64,000 nucleotides of DNA from CBFDBF01 sp050293315 (GCA_050293315.1 JBNKMS010000012.1:248001-312000); one strand, 5' to 3'; positions 52,813 through 62,063 are shown, counted from the stretch's first letter. The notes: generated from the sequence alone by a model not told the origin. Program-made: numbers and translations.

Positions 52813-53352
52813 ATGTTGCTAACAGAGATAATAGAGAGAATCAGATTCTGCATATCTGCTGACAGGATCGGTCCGGATGTTCCTTTTACCCACTGGAGGC
52901 TCCATTTTAGATCATCGATGGAGAGGTTGTGTCGAAAGAAGTTCCTCTACTTCGGCGAGGGAGCGGAGTTTCGTCCAGGTGCATATGCTATAACTTGTTC
53001 ACAGATATCTCTTGGAGACAATGTCGTTATCAGGCCAAACTCAATGCTGTTTGCCACTAGCGATGCCAAAATTTTAGTTGAAGATGATGTCCTGGTAGGT
53101 TCAGGTGTGCATATATATGTGAGTAATCACAAATTCGATAGCACTACTGTTCCCATAATCAAGCAGGGGCACTCTCCCTCAAAGGATGTAATCATTAAAA
53201 AGGGTGCCTGGATCGGAGCCAATACGATCATACTTCCCGGTGTGGTTGTTGGTAGAAATTCTGTGGTGGGCGCCGGGAGTGTTGTGACCAAGACGGTTGA
53301 TGATCACGTTGTAGTGGCAGGTAGCCCAGCGGCGGTTATAAAGGAACTTTAG
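52813..53352 (+). CDS. WbbJ/maltose-type hexapeptide acetyltransferase
   Basis: 179 residues. Hexapeptide repeats dominate: ISLGDNVVIRPNSMLFATSDAKILVEDDVLVGSGVHIYVSNH, then TIILPGVVVGRNSVVGAGSVVTKTVDDHVVVAGSPAAVIKEL. The VSNHKF region holds the catalytic His. It probably O-acetylates a sugar of the operon product. It is 30 bases after the SDR and ends convergent with the membrane protein gene. Confidence 0.85.
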   Translation: MLLTEIIERIRFCISADRIGPDVPFTHWRLHFRSSMERLCRKKFLYFGEGAEFRPGAYAITCSQISLGDNVVIRPNSMLFATSDAKILVEDDVLVGSGVHIYVSNHKFDSTTVPIIKQGHSPSKDVIIKKGAWIGANTIILPGVVVGRNSVVGAGSVVTKTVDDHVVVAGSPAAVIKEL

Positions 53353-53353
53353 T

Positions 53354-54892
53354 CTACGGTTTAGACGCTGTAGAAAAAATAACCATTCTGTCGCCGTTAC
53401 TGTTTTGGAACTCCTTAACAGGGGGTGCACCCTTCCACTCAGAGAGCCACTGATTCAATGCCTTGTCTTTTTTCCTGATGTTAAATGCAACATAGGCATC
53501 ATTTATGGAGCCGTCTAACAACTGGTCTATATTGTCAATAGTCGCAGCGTATTTGCGTAGGTTGTCCCTTATGTTTCCAGAGTAATAGAGTACGCTGGAG
53601 ACATTGGTGTAGACTTTTGAATCGCTAGGCTTGTTCGCCTGCAGCCAGTACCCGGCCTCTCTGACATATACTTTGGATGGTGAGGTTGAGATAAAACCAT
53701 CCAGTGATACCAGTACGAATATGGTCAATGCAAACCTGCCTGCCCAGCGCCAACCCCTGGAGGAGTGTTTTTTGCTGCTCCAAAGGTCATATGTTCTAGC
53801 AAGACTGAAAGCTGCAAATATCAGCAGTAGCAGAATCAGAGGGATGACATAGCGTCCTGTCACAAACAGATGGCGTGATAGGTAGACCAGAATAATGGCG
53901 ATATTAAGTGCAATAAACCACACAATGACAGATATGCCGGACCCTCTGGGGAAGTGGCGGCCTATGACCGCATGCAGTGAAAATGGCGTATATATATGGG
54001 TAAGAGAGGAGGATGTTTCTGTTATAAAAATCACTAGTAGAGTGATAATCACCCCTGCCATTGAATAGCCTCGTGAATATGGGTATTCATCGAATATTGC
54101 ATTGCTGAGGCGATCTGCCCGATCTTGGAACAAACTGTAAAGATTCGGAATAATATCACCAATCCAAGAGCTCAGGTTATTCCATTGAGTAGAATTGAAT
54201 AGATCATATTTATCTGTTGTGCTGCCAAAAACTAAGGCTAAAACGAGCAGTGATAATGGTATGACATTAATTTGGAATAACTGTTGTAACTTGATCTTGA
54301 CAGAGCTATCGGAGCGCAAGAGCAGTAAAAATGGCGCGCATAGTATTAGTACGATGCCCTCATAACGGAAAAGAGTCGCCAGAATTATTGACCCACCCCA
54401 GCCGATTGCATTGAGCCAACACGCATCCTTCCAGAAGCGCAAGTAGTAGAGAACAGCCAACAGATAGAATGCCCAGTATCCCGGGTCTCGAAGTATAGAC
54501 GCGCGATAGTTATCGTTTATTTTTGGGTGCGCTAGTAAGAGTATAATCGCAAAAAATAGTACTCTGCGATCAGTTGTTAATTCAGCTATTATTTTACCAA
54601 AGGCAACGACCATTATCGCCAAAAGAGTGCTGTTTAGAACATAGACGGAATGCTCCAGAGAGAGCCCTGTTGCGGCGCTAATCACAGCTGTAACAATAGA
54701 GAAGAAAGGCATCGAGGAGACGGTGAGCGCCGCGCTTATCCCGCTATCCAGAAAGAATTGCGCAGCCTGTAGATATATATATCCGTTGTCGTTTATGGTG
54801 TCGTCTTGCCAGATGGTGTAGGCCGATATCAGCAGGCTGGCGATAAATGCCGATTGGAATACTCGTCTGTTATCTAATTGAGCTATGTGCAT
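53354..54892 (-). CDS. GT-C-like polytopic membrane protein
   Basis: 512 residues with roughly ten to eleven membrane helices and a soluble C-terminal tail of about 110 residues. After helix 1 comes DDTINDNGYIYLQAAQFF, resembling the acidic first loop of the protein O-mannosyltransferase/ArnT superfamily, and MPFFSIVTAV follows in the place of the usual PPLYPLL. It is likely to use a lipid-linked sugar donor at the periplasmic face. It is opposite in direction to both flanking glycan operons and only 1 base from the acetyltransferase stop. Specific function unknown. Confidence 0.7.
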   Translation of the reverse strand: MHIAQLDNRRVFQSAFIASLLISAYTIWQDDTINDNGYIYLQAAQFFLDSGISAALTVSSMPFFSIVTAVISAATGLSLEHSVYVLNSTLLAIMVVAFGKIIAELTTDRRVLFFAIILLLAHPKINDNYRASILRDPGYWAFYLLAVLYYLRFWKDACWLNAIGWGGSIILATLFRYEGIVLILCAPFLLLLRSDSSVKIKLQQLFQINVIPLSLLVLALVFGSTTDKYDLFNSTQWNNLSSWIGDIIPNLYSLFQDRADRLSNAIFDEYPYSRGYSMAGVIITLLVIFITETSSSLTHIYTPFSLHAVIGRHFPRGSGISVIVWFIALNIAIILVYLSRHLFVTGRYVIPLILLLLIFAAFSLARTYDLWSSKKHSSRGWRWAGRFALTIFVLVSLDGFISTSPSKVYVREAGYWLQANKPSDSKVYTNVSSVLYYSGNIRDNLRKYAATIDNIDQLLDGSINDAYVAFNIRKKDKALNQWLSEWKGAPPVKEFQNSNGDRMVIFSTASKP

Positions 54893-54970
54893 ATTATTTT
54901 AGCCGTGCAAATTTGCTGACGCGGTGATTATGGCAGACAACAATGGTTGTATACAATTTCTAGTAGTGTG

Positions 54971-55471
54971 TTAGTTGTTGCGGGTTATAGATTCAGCTGG
55001 CACTTCAACCTTGGTCGTTTGTCCAATTACATCCAACAGCACCAGGACGCGGTCTTCGCCGCGGCTAGCTTGAAACAGGGCCTCGTAGCCAGAGAATGGG
55101 CCTTCACTGATACGGACGCTGTCGCCACGCTTAAACTCCATTTTCTCTTCATGATGAAAGCCGTCCTCTGCAGCTCGCCCCCTGATCTCAGCAATCAATT
55201 CGTCCGGGACGGAGGCGGTCTCTGTCCCAAACTGTACCAATCCGCTGACACCGCGAGTTGAGCGAATCGGTCCCCAGTCGTCGACCCCGGCGGTCAAGTG
55301 GATGAAAAGGTAGCGCGGAAAGAGTGGAGAGTGTATCTCGTGTCGTCTACCGCTATGTTGGCAGAGGATTGGTAGGTAGGTGGTGTAGCCTTGGCGTTCC
55401 AGCTGCCTCTGCGCCTCTATCTCCTGGCGTGGTTTGGTATATACCAGACGCCATACCGATTGATTATTCAT
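54971..55471 (-). CDS. rfaH: Transcription antiterminator RfaH (NusG paralogue)
   Basis: 166 residues. N-terminal NGN domain beginning WRLVYTKPRQEIEAQRQLERQGYTTYLP with PLFPRYLFIHL, then the KOW-type C-terminal domain FKRGDSVRISEGPFSGYEALFQ. RfaH binds paused RNA polymerase at ops elements, blocks Rho-dependent termination and recruits ribosomes for long glycan operons. A consensus ops element is only about 200 bases away in the neighbouring divergent operon, which strongly supports the name over plain NusG. Confidence 0.93.
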   Translation of the reverse strand: MNNQSVWRLVYTKPRQEIEAQRQLERQGYTTYLPILCQHSGRRHEIHSPLFPRYLFIHLTAGVDDWGPIRSTRGVSGLVQFGTETASVPDELIAEIRGRAAEDGFHHEEKMEFKRGDSVRISEGPFSGYEALFQASRGEDRVLVLLDVIGQTTKVEVPAESITRNN

Positions 55472-55603
55472 GTGATCCCCTCTGAAATCTCAATCCACAG
55501 CGAAGGCCTGGGCGGATACGGCGAATATTATCCTCATGGTCCAATATTCTACCAGTTTGGAGCAGCATATCATCGCCAGGAGCCAATATGTTGCGTTCAA
55601 TGG

Positions 55604-55632
55604 TTGAACATATAGTCCAAAATGGCTATTAT
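55604..55632 (+). promoter_or_regulatory. Sigma70-type promoter of the ops operon
   Basis: TTGAAC (55604-55609) and TATTAT (55627-55632) are spaced by 17 bases. Transcription would start near 55639, about 28 bases before the ops element and 104 before the marR-like start. This is the best box pair in the rfaH-marR gap. Confidence 0.7.
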
Positions 55633-55666
55633 CAGGCCTAATATACCGCTCTCCTCAATACGGTAG

Positions 55667-55678
55667 GGCGGTAGCGTG
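55667..55678 (+). promoter_or_regulatory. ops (operon polarity suppressor) element for RfaH
   Basis: GGCGGTAGCGTG at 55667-55678, continuing C, agrees with the E. coli ops consensus GGCGGTAGnnTG over every defined base. It sits in the transcribed leader after the promoter above and before the first gene, as ops elements do. rfaH lies next door on the opposite strand. Confidence 0.88.
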
Positions 55679-55742
55679 CCATTTCACCCCCGCTCACGTC
55701 ATCCTGGGCAATTCCTAAAGTAGGTAGAAAGAAAGATTTGCG

Positions 55743-56075
55743 ATGTTAGATGAAGCACTGCGATATCAGATCTTGAAGCAGTTACAGGAGGATCCGAATA
55801 TCAGTCAGCGAGATCTGGCTGAGGCCCTTGGCATCAGTCTGGGGAAGACGAACTATTGCCTTAAAGGGTTGATGAAGACTGGCCTGATCAAGGCGCAAAA
55901 TTTCAAAAATAGTAAAAACAAGCTCGCATATGCCTATATCCTCACACCTGCTGGAATAGAAGAGAAGGCGAGGGTTACAGTGCGATTTCTTAAAAGTCGC
56001 GTCGCGCAGTATGAAGAGATTGAGCGGGAAATAGAGATGTTGCGTGAAGAGATACGAAGTCAAAAGAATGCTTGA
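55743..56075 (+). CDS. MarR-family EPS-associated transcriptional regulator
   Basis: 110 residues. A winged helix-turn-helix (ISQRDLAEALGISLGKTNYCLKGLMKTGLIKAQNF) followed by a coiled coil (about 75-108). This type, first gene of exopolysaccharide operons and named MarR_EPS, is found in many gammaproteobacteria. Its place as leader of the ops operon fits. DNA target unknown; self-control is plausible. Confidence 0.88.
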   Translation: MLDEALRYQILKQLQEDPNISQRDLAEALGISLGKTNYCLKGLMKTGLIKAQNFKNSKNKLAYAYILTPAGIEEKARVTVRFLKSRVAQYEEIEREIEMLREEIRSQKNA

Positions 56076-56153
56076 TCTACACCTGTTTGCGGCAGGTCGC
56101 CTCGGCAGTAAAATTAACTCAGCAATTATCCTGCGAAATTTAGTTATCTGGAA

Positions 56154-57968
56154 ATGAAGAAGATTTGGTTAGTTATGTTGCCCGCAGAGCGACGTCTGCT
56201 GCTGCTGCTTCTGTTCGTGCTGTTTTGCTCTAGCGTTTTGGAATTAACAGGTTTGGTATTGGTGATTCCTTATGTCGAGCTCATGATTGGTGGGTATAGG
56301 GTTGTTGATATTGCTCAGATACACCCGGCTTTAGAATGGATGTTATCGATGACGAGTGATTATCGGTTGGATGCGTCAATCTGGTTTATTGTTTTTTATT
56401 TGCTAAAGAATGCTGGCCTTTCTGGTTTTGCATTTTCCCAGCATGGCATTCTGAAATCTATTCAGGCCAACCTGATGAATAGAATGTATCGTCGCTATTT
56501 GCGTGAACCTTACGTGTTTCATTTGCAGGCCCGCTCGGCCGACTTGGTTCGCTCAATTACCTATGATGCCTTTCTGTTTGGTGATGGTGTTTTAGTGCAG
56601 TCTGGAGTGTTGATTGCAGAGTTATTGCTGTTTTTAGGAGTGCTGGTATTCTTGAGTATACAGAATCCCGCTGCACTAATGGTCGTGCTGGTTATGGTGG
56701 TGCCGTTGGTGTTGATATATCTTCTGATCAAAACATATTTGCGTGCGTGGGGATATGCTTTACAAAAGCAGGAAGCTAAGGTGATTAAGCATTTACAAGA
56801 AGGATTGGGCGGCATTAAGGATGTCAGTATTCTCAATGCGCAGCATTACTTTGAGCAGGCCTTCTATGACAACGTCAGCCTCAGAGCCAAGGTTAAGCGT
56901 AAGCGTGATGTGGCCATGCAATTGCCGCGATTTATGATTGAAACACTAATGATGGCGGCATTGGCGGTTGGCTTGTTGTGGCTAGAGAAAGTTGGTGGGA
57001 TAGAGGGTAATCTTTCTACCATCGCTTTCTTGGCGATGGTGACGGTTCGTTTGATGCCAGTTGGAAATCGGGTTTTGGCTAGTATCAATGCCTTTAGGTC
57101 CTATGGCTCATCTGTAGATGTTGTTTATGAAAGTGCCAAGCCTGATATCACTAATGTATCTGAGTCTTTCCCGAGAGATTTGCGGCTAGGCCCGGGTGGT
57201 CATTTTGAACTCCTGGAGATAGATAAGCTATGCTTTGCATATCCTGGCGAGCCCGAGATCATACATAATCTTGATATCTCTATACGGCAGGGAGAGACTC
57301 TCGGTGTGGTTGGCAGTTCCGGCTCAGGTAAAACTACCCTGATTGATTTGATATTGGGCCTGTTAGTGCCAGAGTCTGGACGAATTCTCAGAGATGGCAG
57401 TGATATTCATAGTGATCTGCGTTCATGGCAACAAGATATAGGTTATGTACAGCAGTCCGTTTTTCTCCTGGATGCGAGTATTCGAGAGAATATCGCTTTT
57501 GGGGTTGCTGAGCATGAGATTGATGATTATAGGATTGATGAAATTATCAAATTGGTGGAACTGGAAGAGTGGGTAGGTAGTTTAAAAGATGGCGTCATGT
57601 CCATTGTCGGAGAGCGCGGCGTGAAGATTTCTGGCGGCCAACGTCAGCGGATTGGGTTAGGTAGGGCACTATATCATGACCCTGACATACTGGTATTAGA
57701 TGAGGCAACCTCCGCGCTTGATAACCTTACTGAGCAGCAGATTATGGATGATATTTACAGCATGCAAGGCAAACGGACGCTGATTATTATTGCTCATAGA
57801 CTGGATACAATTCGTCGTTGTGACAGGATTATTGTGTTAGATAAGGGCTGCATTGTCGGTGAGGGTGGTTATGATCAGTTGGTTGCCGATAATGAGCATT
57901 TTAGGTCAATATCACTGTATTCCGATATTGACGGGAATAATGATAAGGCAAGCCGTTCGTCCAAGTAA
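56154..57968 (+). CDS. ABC transporter/flippase (fused membrane and ATPase, PglK-like)
   Basis: 604 residues. Six membrane helices in the first 320 residues, then the ATPase: Walker A GSSGSGKTT, Q-loop QQSVFLLDASIRENI, signature ISGGQRQRIGLGRAL, Walker B ILVLDEATSALD and His in IIAHRLD. Related proteins such as Campylobacter PglK flip lipid-linked oligosaccharides. It probably exports the operon product. The sequence is noticeably A+T-richer than the LPS core region. Confidence 0.88.
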   Translation: MKKIWLVMLPAERRLLLLLLFVLFCSSVLELTGLVLVIPYVELMIGGYRVVDIAQIHPALEWMLSMTSDYRLDASIWFIVFYLLKNAGLSGFAFSQHGILKSIQANLMNRMYRRYLREPYVFHLQARSADLVRSITYDAFLFGDGVLVQSGVLIAELLLFLGVLVFLSIQNPAALMVVLVMVVPLVLIYLLIKTYLRAWGYALQKQEAKVIKHLQEGLGGIKDVSILNAQHYFEQAFYDNVSLRAKVKRKRDVAMQLPRFMIETLMMAALAVGLLWLEKVGGIEGNLSTIAFLAMVTVRLMPVGNRVLASINAFRSYGSSVDVVYESAKPDITNVSESFPRDLRLGPGGHFELLEIDKLCFAYPGEPEIIHNLDISIRQGETLGVVGSSGSGKTTLIDLILGLLVPESGRILRDGSDIHSDLRSWQQDIGYVQQSVFLLDASIRENIAFGVAEHEIDDYRIDEIIKLVELEEWVGSLKDGVMSIVGERGVKISGGQRQRIGLGRALYHDPDILVLDEATSALDNLTEQQIMDDIYSMQGKRTLIIIAHRLDTIRRCDRIIVLDKGCIVGEGGYDQLVADNEHFRSISLYSDIDGNNDKASRSSK

Positions 57969-58337
57969 CCGGATATTATAAAAATTAATATGGTTGTGGA
58001 TCCTGTCAGCATATCCTGTTGCTTTAGTATTAATTATCATGATTCATTAGGGATGTCGATCAACTCACTTCTTTCTATTTGATGGTGCGCCATGGCTTTA
58101 TTGATACCAATCAGGAGTTTTCGTATATATGATCCATATGTGCTGAGAGAAGGGATGCAAGCGGATTGGTTGCAAAGGCTGATTATATTGTTACCGAATT
58201 ATCGCAATAATTAGAATATTATCCTTAATAGTATAAACGGTTTATCTAGAGCTCCGCCATATTTGGCAGCTATAAATTGTAAATAGCGTTAAGCATATTA
58301 TTTGCACAACTATCCATTTAGTCTGAGAATTTAATAT
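57969..58337. other. A+T-rich intergenic region, no gene
   Basis: 369 bases between the flippase and pseC genes without a supportable open frame or strong hairpin. Only a very short frame (ATG at about 58129, stopping within a few codons) follows an AGGAG. The length inside an otherwise tight operon suggests a lost gene or an internal promoter, neither visible. Confidence 0.5.
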
Positions 58338-59528
58338 ATGGTTGTCGAAAAGGAACAGTTTTTGCCGTACGGTAGGCACTGGATTGATGATGCGGATATT
58401 GCGACTGTGGTTGAAGTACTTAAGAGTGGCTGGCTCACAACAGGGCCAAACGTGGAGATGTTTGAAAAAGAATTCTCCAAGGTGGTTGGTGTGAAGCATG
58501 CTGTGGCATGCAGTAGTGGAACAGCGGCATTACATTTATCTGCACATGCGTTAGGATTGGGTCGTGGTGATATCGTGGTTGTTCCTAGCAACACTTTCCT
58601 GGCTACTGCTAATGCGGTACGGTTTGTTGGAGCAGAGGTCATGTTCGCTGATGTTGATCCTGATACTGGGATAATGAATGCGACGCATCTAGAGCAAGCT
58701 ATAAATCAATGCCCAAGTGCTAGGGCTGCTTTTCCTGTACATTATGCAGGTCAATGTGTGGATATGCGTGAGGTCGCCGGCAAGTATGCTATTGAATTCG
58801 TGGAGGACGGATGCCATGCATTGGGTTCTAATCTGCATCATGATGTGGGGGGGTGTCAGTATTCAAAAATGACTGTGTTTTCTATGCATCCTGTCAAAGC
58901 TATTGCCGCAGGAGAAGGTGGTGTGGTAACGACGAATGATACAGATGTGGCAGCATGTCTACGTGCTGCACGTAGTCACGGTATGCATAGAAATCCAACT
59001 GATTTTGAAAATGATGATTTTGCATTCGATGAAAATGGTGAATTAAACCCATGGTATTATGAAATGCATACCCTTGGCTTTAATTACAGAATTAGCGATA
59101 TCCATTGTGCGCTTGCTCGTAGTCAGCTGCGAAAGTTGAATGATTTTATTTCTCGTCGACGCCAGCTCGCGGATCGGTATGATGACCTGTTGTCACCACT
59201 TATGCCATTGGTTAAGCCTATAGGGCGTGTTGCTGGGTGCACTCCAGCATGGCATATCTACCCCATTCTAATTGATTTTAAACAGTTAGGTAAGAGTCGT
59301 GCGCAAGTCATGAATGAGTTGCAAGCAGAAGGTATTGGTACCCAAGTACATTATATCCCTGTTCATCGCCAGCCATATTATAGAAAACGCTATGGTAAAC
59401 TTCATTTGCCAGGCGCAGATGCATACTATAGTAGGACACTTTCCCTGCCTTTGTATCCTGCTATGCAAGACGTAGATCTTGATCGAGTAGTTTCGGCGCT
59501 GATAAAGATATTTAAACAAATAACATGA
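58338..59528 (+). CDS. pseC: PseC-type aminotransferase (DegT/DnrJ/EryC1 family)
   Basis: 396 residues. Opens LPYGRHWIDDADIATVVEVLKSGWLTTGP, close to PseC proteins. PLP motifs: SSGTAALHL, FVEDGCHALGS and the Schiff-base Lys in MHPVKAIAAGEGG. PseC adds the C4 amine to the pseudaminic acid precursor UDP-4-keto-6-deoxy-AltNAc. It may also cover the missing LegC step of the upstream operon, but that is speculation. No strong ribosome site precedes the ATG. Confidence 0.87.
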   Translation: MVVEKEQFLPYGRHWIDDADIATVVEVLKSGWLTTGPNVEMFEKEFSKVVGVKHAVACSSGTAALHLSAHALGLGRGDIVVVPSNTFLATANAVRFVGAEVMFADVDPDTGIMNATHLEQAINQCPSARAAFPVHYAGQCVDMREVAGKYAIEFVEDGCHALGSNLHHDVGGCQYSKMTVFSMHPVKAIAAGEGGVVTTNDTDVAACLRAARSHGMHRNPTDFENDDFAFDENGELNPWYYEMHTLGFNYRISDIHCALARSQLRKLNDFISRRRQLADRYDDLLSPLMPLVKPIGRVAGCTPAWHIYPILIDFKQLGKSRAQVMNELQAEGIGTQVHYIPVHRQPYYRKRYGKLHLPGADAYYSRTLSLPLYPAMQDVDLDRVVSALIKIFKQIT

Positions 59529-59562
59529 TTATTAGCCTTTATTGGAGTGGAGGTAATGAGTA

Positions 59563-60255
59563 ATGCAGCTGGATGTGAAGCGTGTACTTGTTGTTGTCGC
59601 TCACCCGGATGATGAAGTACTAGGTTGTGGCGGTACTGTGGCGCGATTGGTTCGTGAAGGAGTAACTTGTTATTGCGCGATTCTTAGTGAGGGGATAATG
59701 GCGCGTTATCAAGATGATGAACAGCCACCTAAAGATAAGCTCAGTGAGCTTGCCTCAAATAGCCGCAGTGCAGCAGACATTCTCGGGTTTAAGCAGTTGT
59801 TTCAATACAATTATCCAGACAATCAGTTCGATACGGTTCCTTTGTTAGAGATTGTGAAGACGATTGAAGGGCTTATTAGAGAAATACAGCCAGATACTGT
59901 GTTGACCCACCGCTGGGGCGACTTAAACCGTGATCATGAATTGGTGTTCCGGGCAGTTCTGACAGCAACTAGACCTGTGGTTGGTTGCGATGTGCGTAAT
60001 CTTTGCGCATTTGAAGTGCCATCCGCAACCGAGTGGGCTTTTACGCAATTTGGTTTTTTTAGTCCTACGCTATTTATTGATATTCGAGAGACGCTTGAAG
60101 TTAAGCTTAAGGCTATGGCTGCTTATGAAGGTGAATCACGGTTGTTTCCTCATCCAAGATCATCTGCAGGTTTGGAAGCCTTAGCTAGGTCGCGAGGTGT
60201 AGCGGTGGGGGCAGAAGCAGCAGAAGCATTTGAGGTCATTCGGATGCTTGCGTAA
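59563..60255 (+). CDS. PIG-L/LmbE-family deacetylase
   Basis: 230 residues. Metal-binding AHPDDEVLGCGG (His-Pro-Asp-Asp-Glu) at the N-terminus and HRWGDLNRDHELVF with the third His later. The family removes N-acetyl groups from GlcNAc-type sugars in zinc-dependent fashion. GGAGG lies ahead of the start. Its place between pseC and pseB is not part of the standard pseudaminate route and suggests a modified amino sugar. Confidence 0.88.
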   Translation: MQLDVKRVLVVVAHPDDEVLGCGGTVARLVREGVTCYCAILSEGIMARYQDDEQPPKDKLSELASNSRSAADILGFKQLFQYNYPDNQFDTVPLLEIVKTIEGLIREIQPDTVLTHRWGDLNRDHELVFRAVLTATRPVVGCDVRNLCAFEVPSATEWAFTQFGFFSPTLFIDIRETLEVKLKAMAAYEGESRLFPHPRSSAGLEALARSRGVAVGAEAAEAFEVIRMLA

Positions 60256-60373
60256 AAAAGGTAAGTGTTGGAGCTAGTGTATAAATATAAATTAAATTAG
60301 TAAATGCTGTTCATCCAATTGCTAATTATTGCTTAATTAATGTAGGAAAGGCAAAGCGTGAGGCAACAGAGAT

Positions 60374-61399
60374 ATGGGGTGTAGTGTGAGAAATTTTTTG
60401 AATGGTGTGCCTGATGGGTTTTTTGAGAATAAACGCATCCTTGTTACTGGAGGGACGGGTTCATTTGGCAAGAGTTTTGTTAATGCTGTATTGCAGCGTT
60501 ATAAGGATTGTAAGATTGTTATTTATTCTCGAGATGAGCTCAAGCAGTATGAAATGGCAAATGATTTGCTGGATCATGCATCAAACTTGAGGTTTTTTAT
60601 TGGGGATGTTAGAGACCAAGAGCGTCTGGAAATGGCTATGCGAAACGTGGATTATGTTATTCACGCTGCTGCATTAAAGCATGTGCCGATCGCAGAATAT
60701 AATCCTTTTGAATGCATTAATACAAATGTTATCGGTGCCGAGAATGTTTGTAGAGCAGCAATTCGTTGTGGAGTAAAGAAGGTAATTGCATTGTCTACTG
60801 ATAAAGCTGCTAGTCCGATAAATTTGTATGGGGCTAGTAAGCTGGCTGCAGACAAGATCTTTATTGCTGCTAACAATATGTCTGCTGGTATTGGTACAAG
60901 ATTCTCAGTTGTTCGCTATGGTAATGTCGTAGGTTCAAGAGGTAGCGTGGTTCCATTATTTAAGCGTTTGTTAGAACAGGGTGTTAACAGTTTGCCTATT
61001 ACCGACGTACGAATGACGCGTTTTTGGATTACTCTTGCGCAAGGCATTGATTTTGTGATCTCTTCGTTAGCAATGATGCAGGGCGGTGAAATTTTAGTGC
61101 CAAAGATCCCAAGCATGGAGATTACAGCGCTTGCGAAAGCAATGGCGCCGGAGTTGCCTCATGAGATTGTTGGAATTCGCCCGGGAGAAAAGTTACATGA
61201 GGTCATGATTACGATTGACGATGCGCGCAATACCGTTGAATTAGAAGATCGCTACGTGATTGAACCATCCCATCTTGGTTGGGATTATAAATCATATAGT
61301 GAATGCAATGGAGAGACTGTAGATCCTGACTTCAGTTATGCTAGCAATACAAATTCTGAGTGGCTAGATGCTGAATCAATGTTACAGCTATTGGTATAA
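60374..61399 (+). CDS. pseB: UDP-GlcNAc 4,6-dehydratase (inverting), PseB
   Basis: 341 residues. NAD loop TGGTGSFGKSFV, VIHAAALKHVPIAEYNPFECI, and the PseB catalytic STDKAASPINLYGASKLAADK. PseB starts pseudaminic acid synthesis by dehydrating UDP-GlcNAc with C5 inversion. It follows the deacetylase by 118 bases. The C-terminal GIRPGEKLHEVMI is typical. Confidence 0.92.
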   Translation: MGCSVRNFLNGVPDGFFENKRILVTGGTGSFGKSFVNAVLQRYKDCKIVIYSRDELKQYEMANDLLDHASNLRFFIGDVRDQERLEMAMRNVDYVIHAAALKHVPIAEYNPFECINTNVIGAENVCRAAIRCGVKKVIALSTDKAASPINLYGASKLAADKIFIAANNMSAGIGTRFSVVRYGNVVGSRGSVVPLFKRLLEQGVNSLPITDVRMTRFWITLAQGIDFVISSLAMMQGGEILVPKIPSMEITALAKAMAPELPHEIVGIRPGEKLHEVMITIDDARNTVELEDRYVIEPSHLGWDYKSYSECNGETVDPDFSYASNTNSEWLDAESMLQLLV

Positions 61400-61422
61400 A
61401 TTTTATTCAATAAGGGACGTTA

Positions 61423-62058
61423 ATGGCCGGGATTGTTGTTATTGATGCTGATGTTGGGAATCTACGCTCTGTTGAGAATGCATTCAACAGAGTTGGGATT
61501 AATACACAGCGCAGTCGTGATCCAAGTCAGATTGCATCTGCTCAAGCCATAATTCTCCCTGGGGTTGGAGCATTTGGGCGTGCAATGAATAATTTGCAAG
61601 AATTTGGATTAGTTGAAAATCTTAAAGCGCATGCGGCAGCTGGAAAACCGCTGCTTGGGATCTGTCTCGGAATGCAGTTGCTGGCTGGTGAGAGTGAGGA
61701 GTTTGGCATTTATCGAGGCCTTGGCATTATCCCTGGCCGGGTGCAGAGGCTTAAACCCGGTATCGTGGGTGAGCGTGTGCCGAATATTGGATGGAACGAG
61801 GTCGAGCCAACTAAGAAAGGCATTTTGTTTCCAGATGGACAGGTGAGCTTTTATTATCATGTGCATAGTTATCATATAGTCTGTGAAGATAAGAGTGATG
61901 TTGCTGCGGTCATTAATTATGGGGGGCAGAAAGTTACAGTGTCAGTAGAGCGTAATAATATCTATGGCGTTCAGTTTCACCCGGAAAAAAGCCAGAATGC
62001 GGGACTGGATCTTATCGAGCGCTTTGGCAGACATATACAGCAAAGCTGCGTATCGTAA
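61423..62058 (+). CDS. hisH: HisH-like glutamine amidotransferase of the glycan operon
   Basis: 211 residues of the class I glutaminase fold. The nucleophile is Cys81 in LGICLGMQ and the catalytic His-x-Glu is in VQFHPEKS. It would release ammonia from glutamine. It sits 5 bases before the HisF-amidotransferase fusion, as hisH2/hisF2 do next to wbpG in Pseudomonas aeruginosa O-antigen clusters, so it serves amidine formation and not histidine synthesis; no other his gene lies here. Confidence 0.9.
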   Translation: MAGIVVIDADVGNLRSVENAFNRVGINTQRSRDPSQIASAQAIILPGVGAFGRAMNNLQEFGLVENLKAHAAAGKPLLGICLGMQLLAGESEEFGIYRGLGIIPGRVQRLKPGIVGERVPNIGWNEVEPTKKGILFPDGQVSFYYHVHSYHIVCEDKSDVAAVINYGGQKVTVSVERNNIYGVQFHPEKSQNAGLDLIERFGRHIQQSCVS

Positions 62059-62063
62059 GTGTT

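Noticed and set aside
54947..55261. Plus-strand frame opposite rfaH
   Set aside because: Fully antisense to the conserved rfaH coding sequence.
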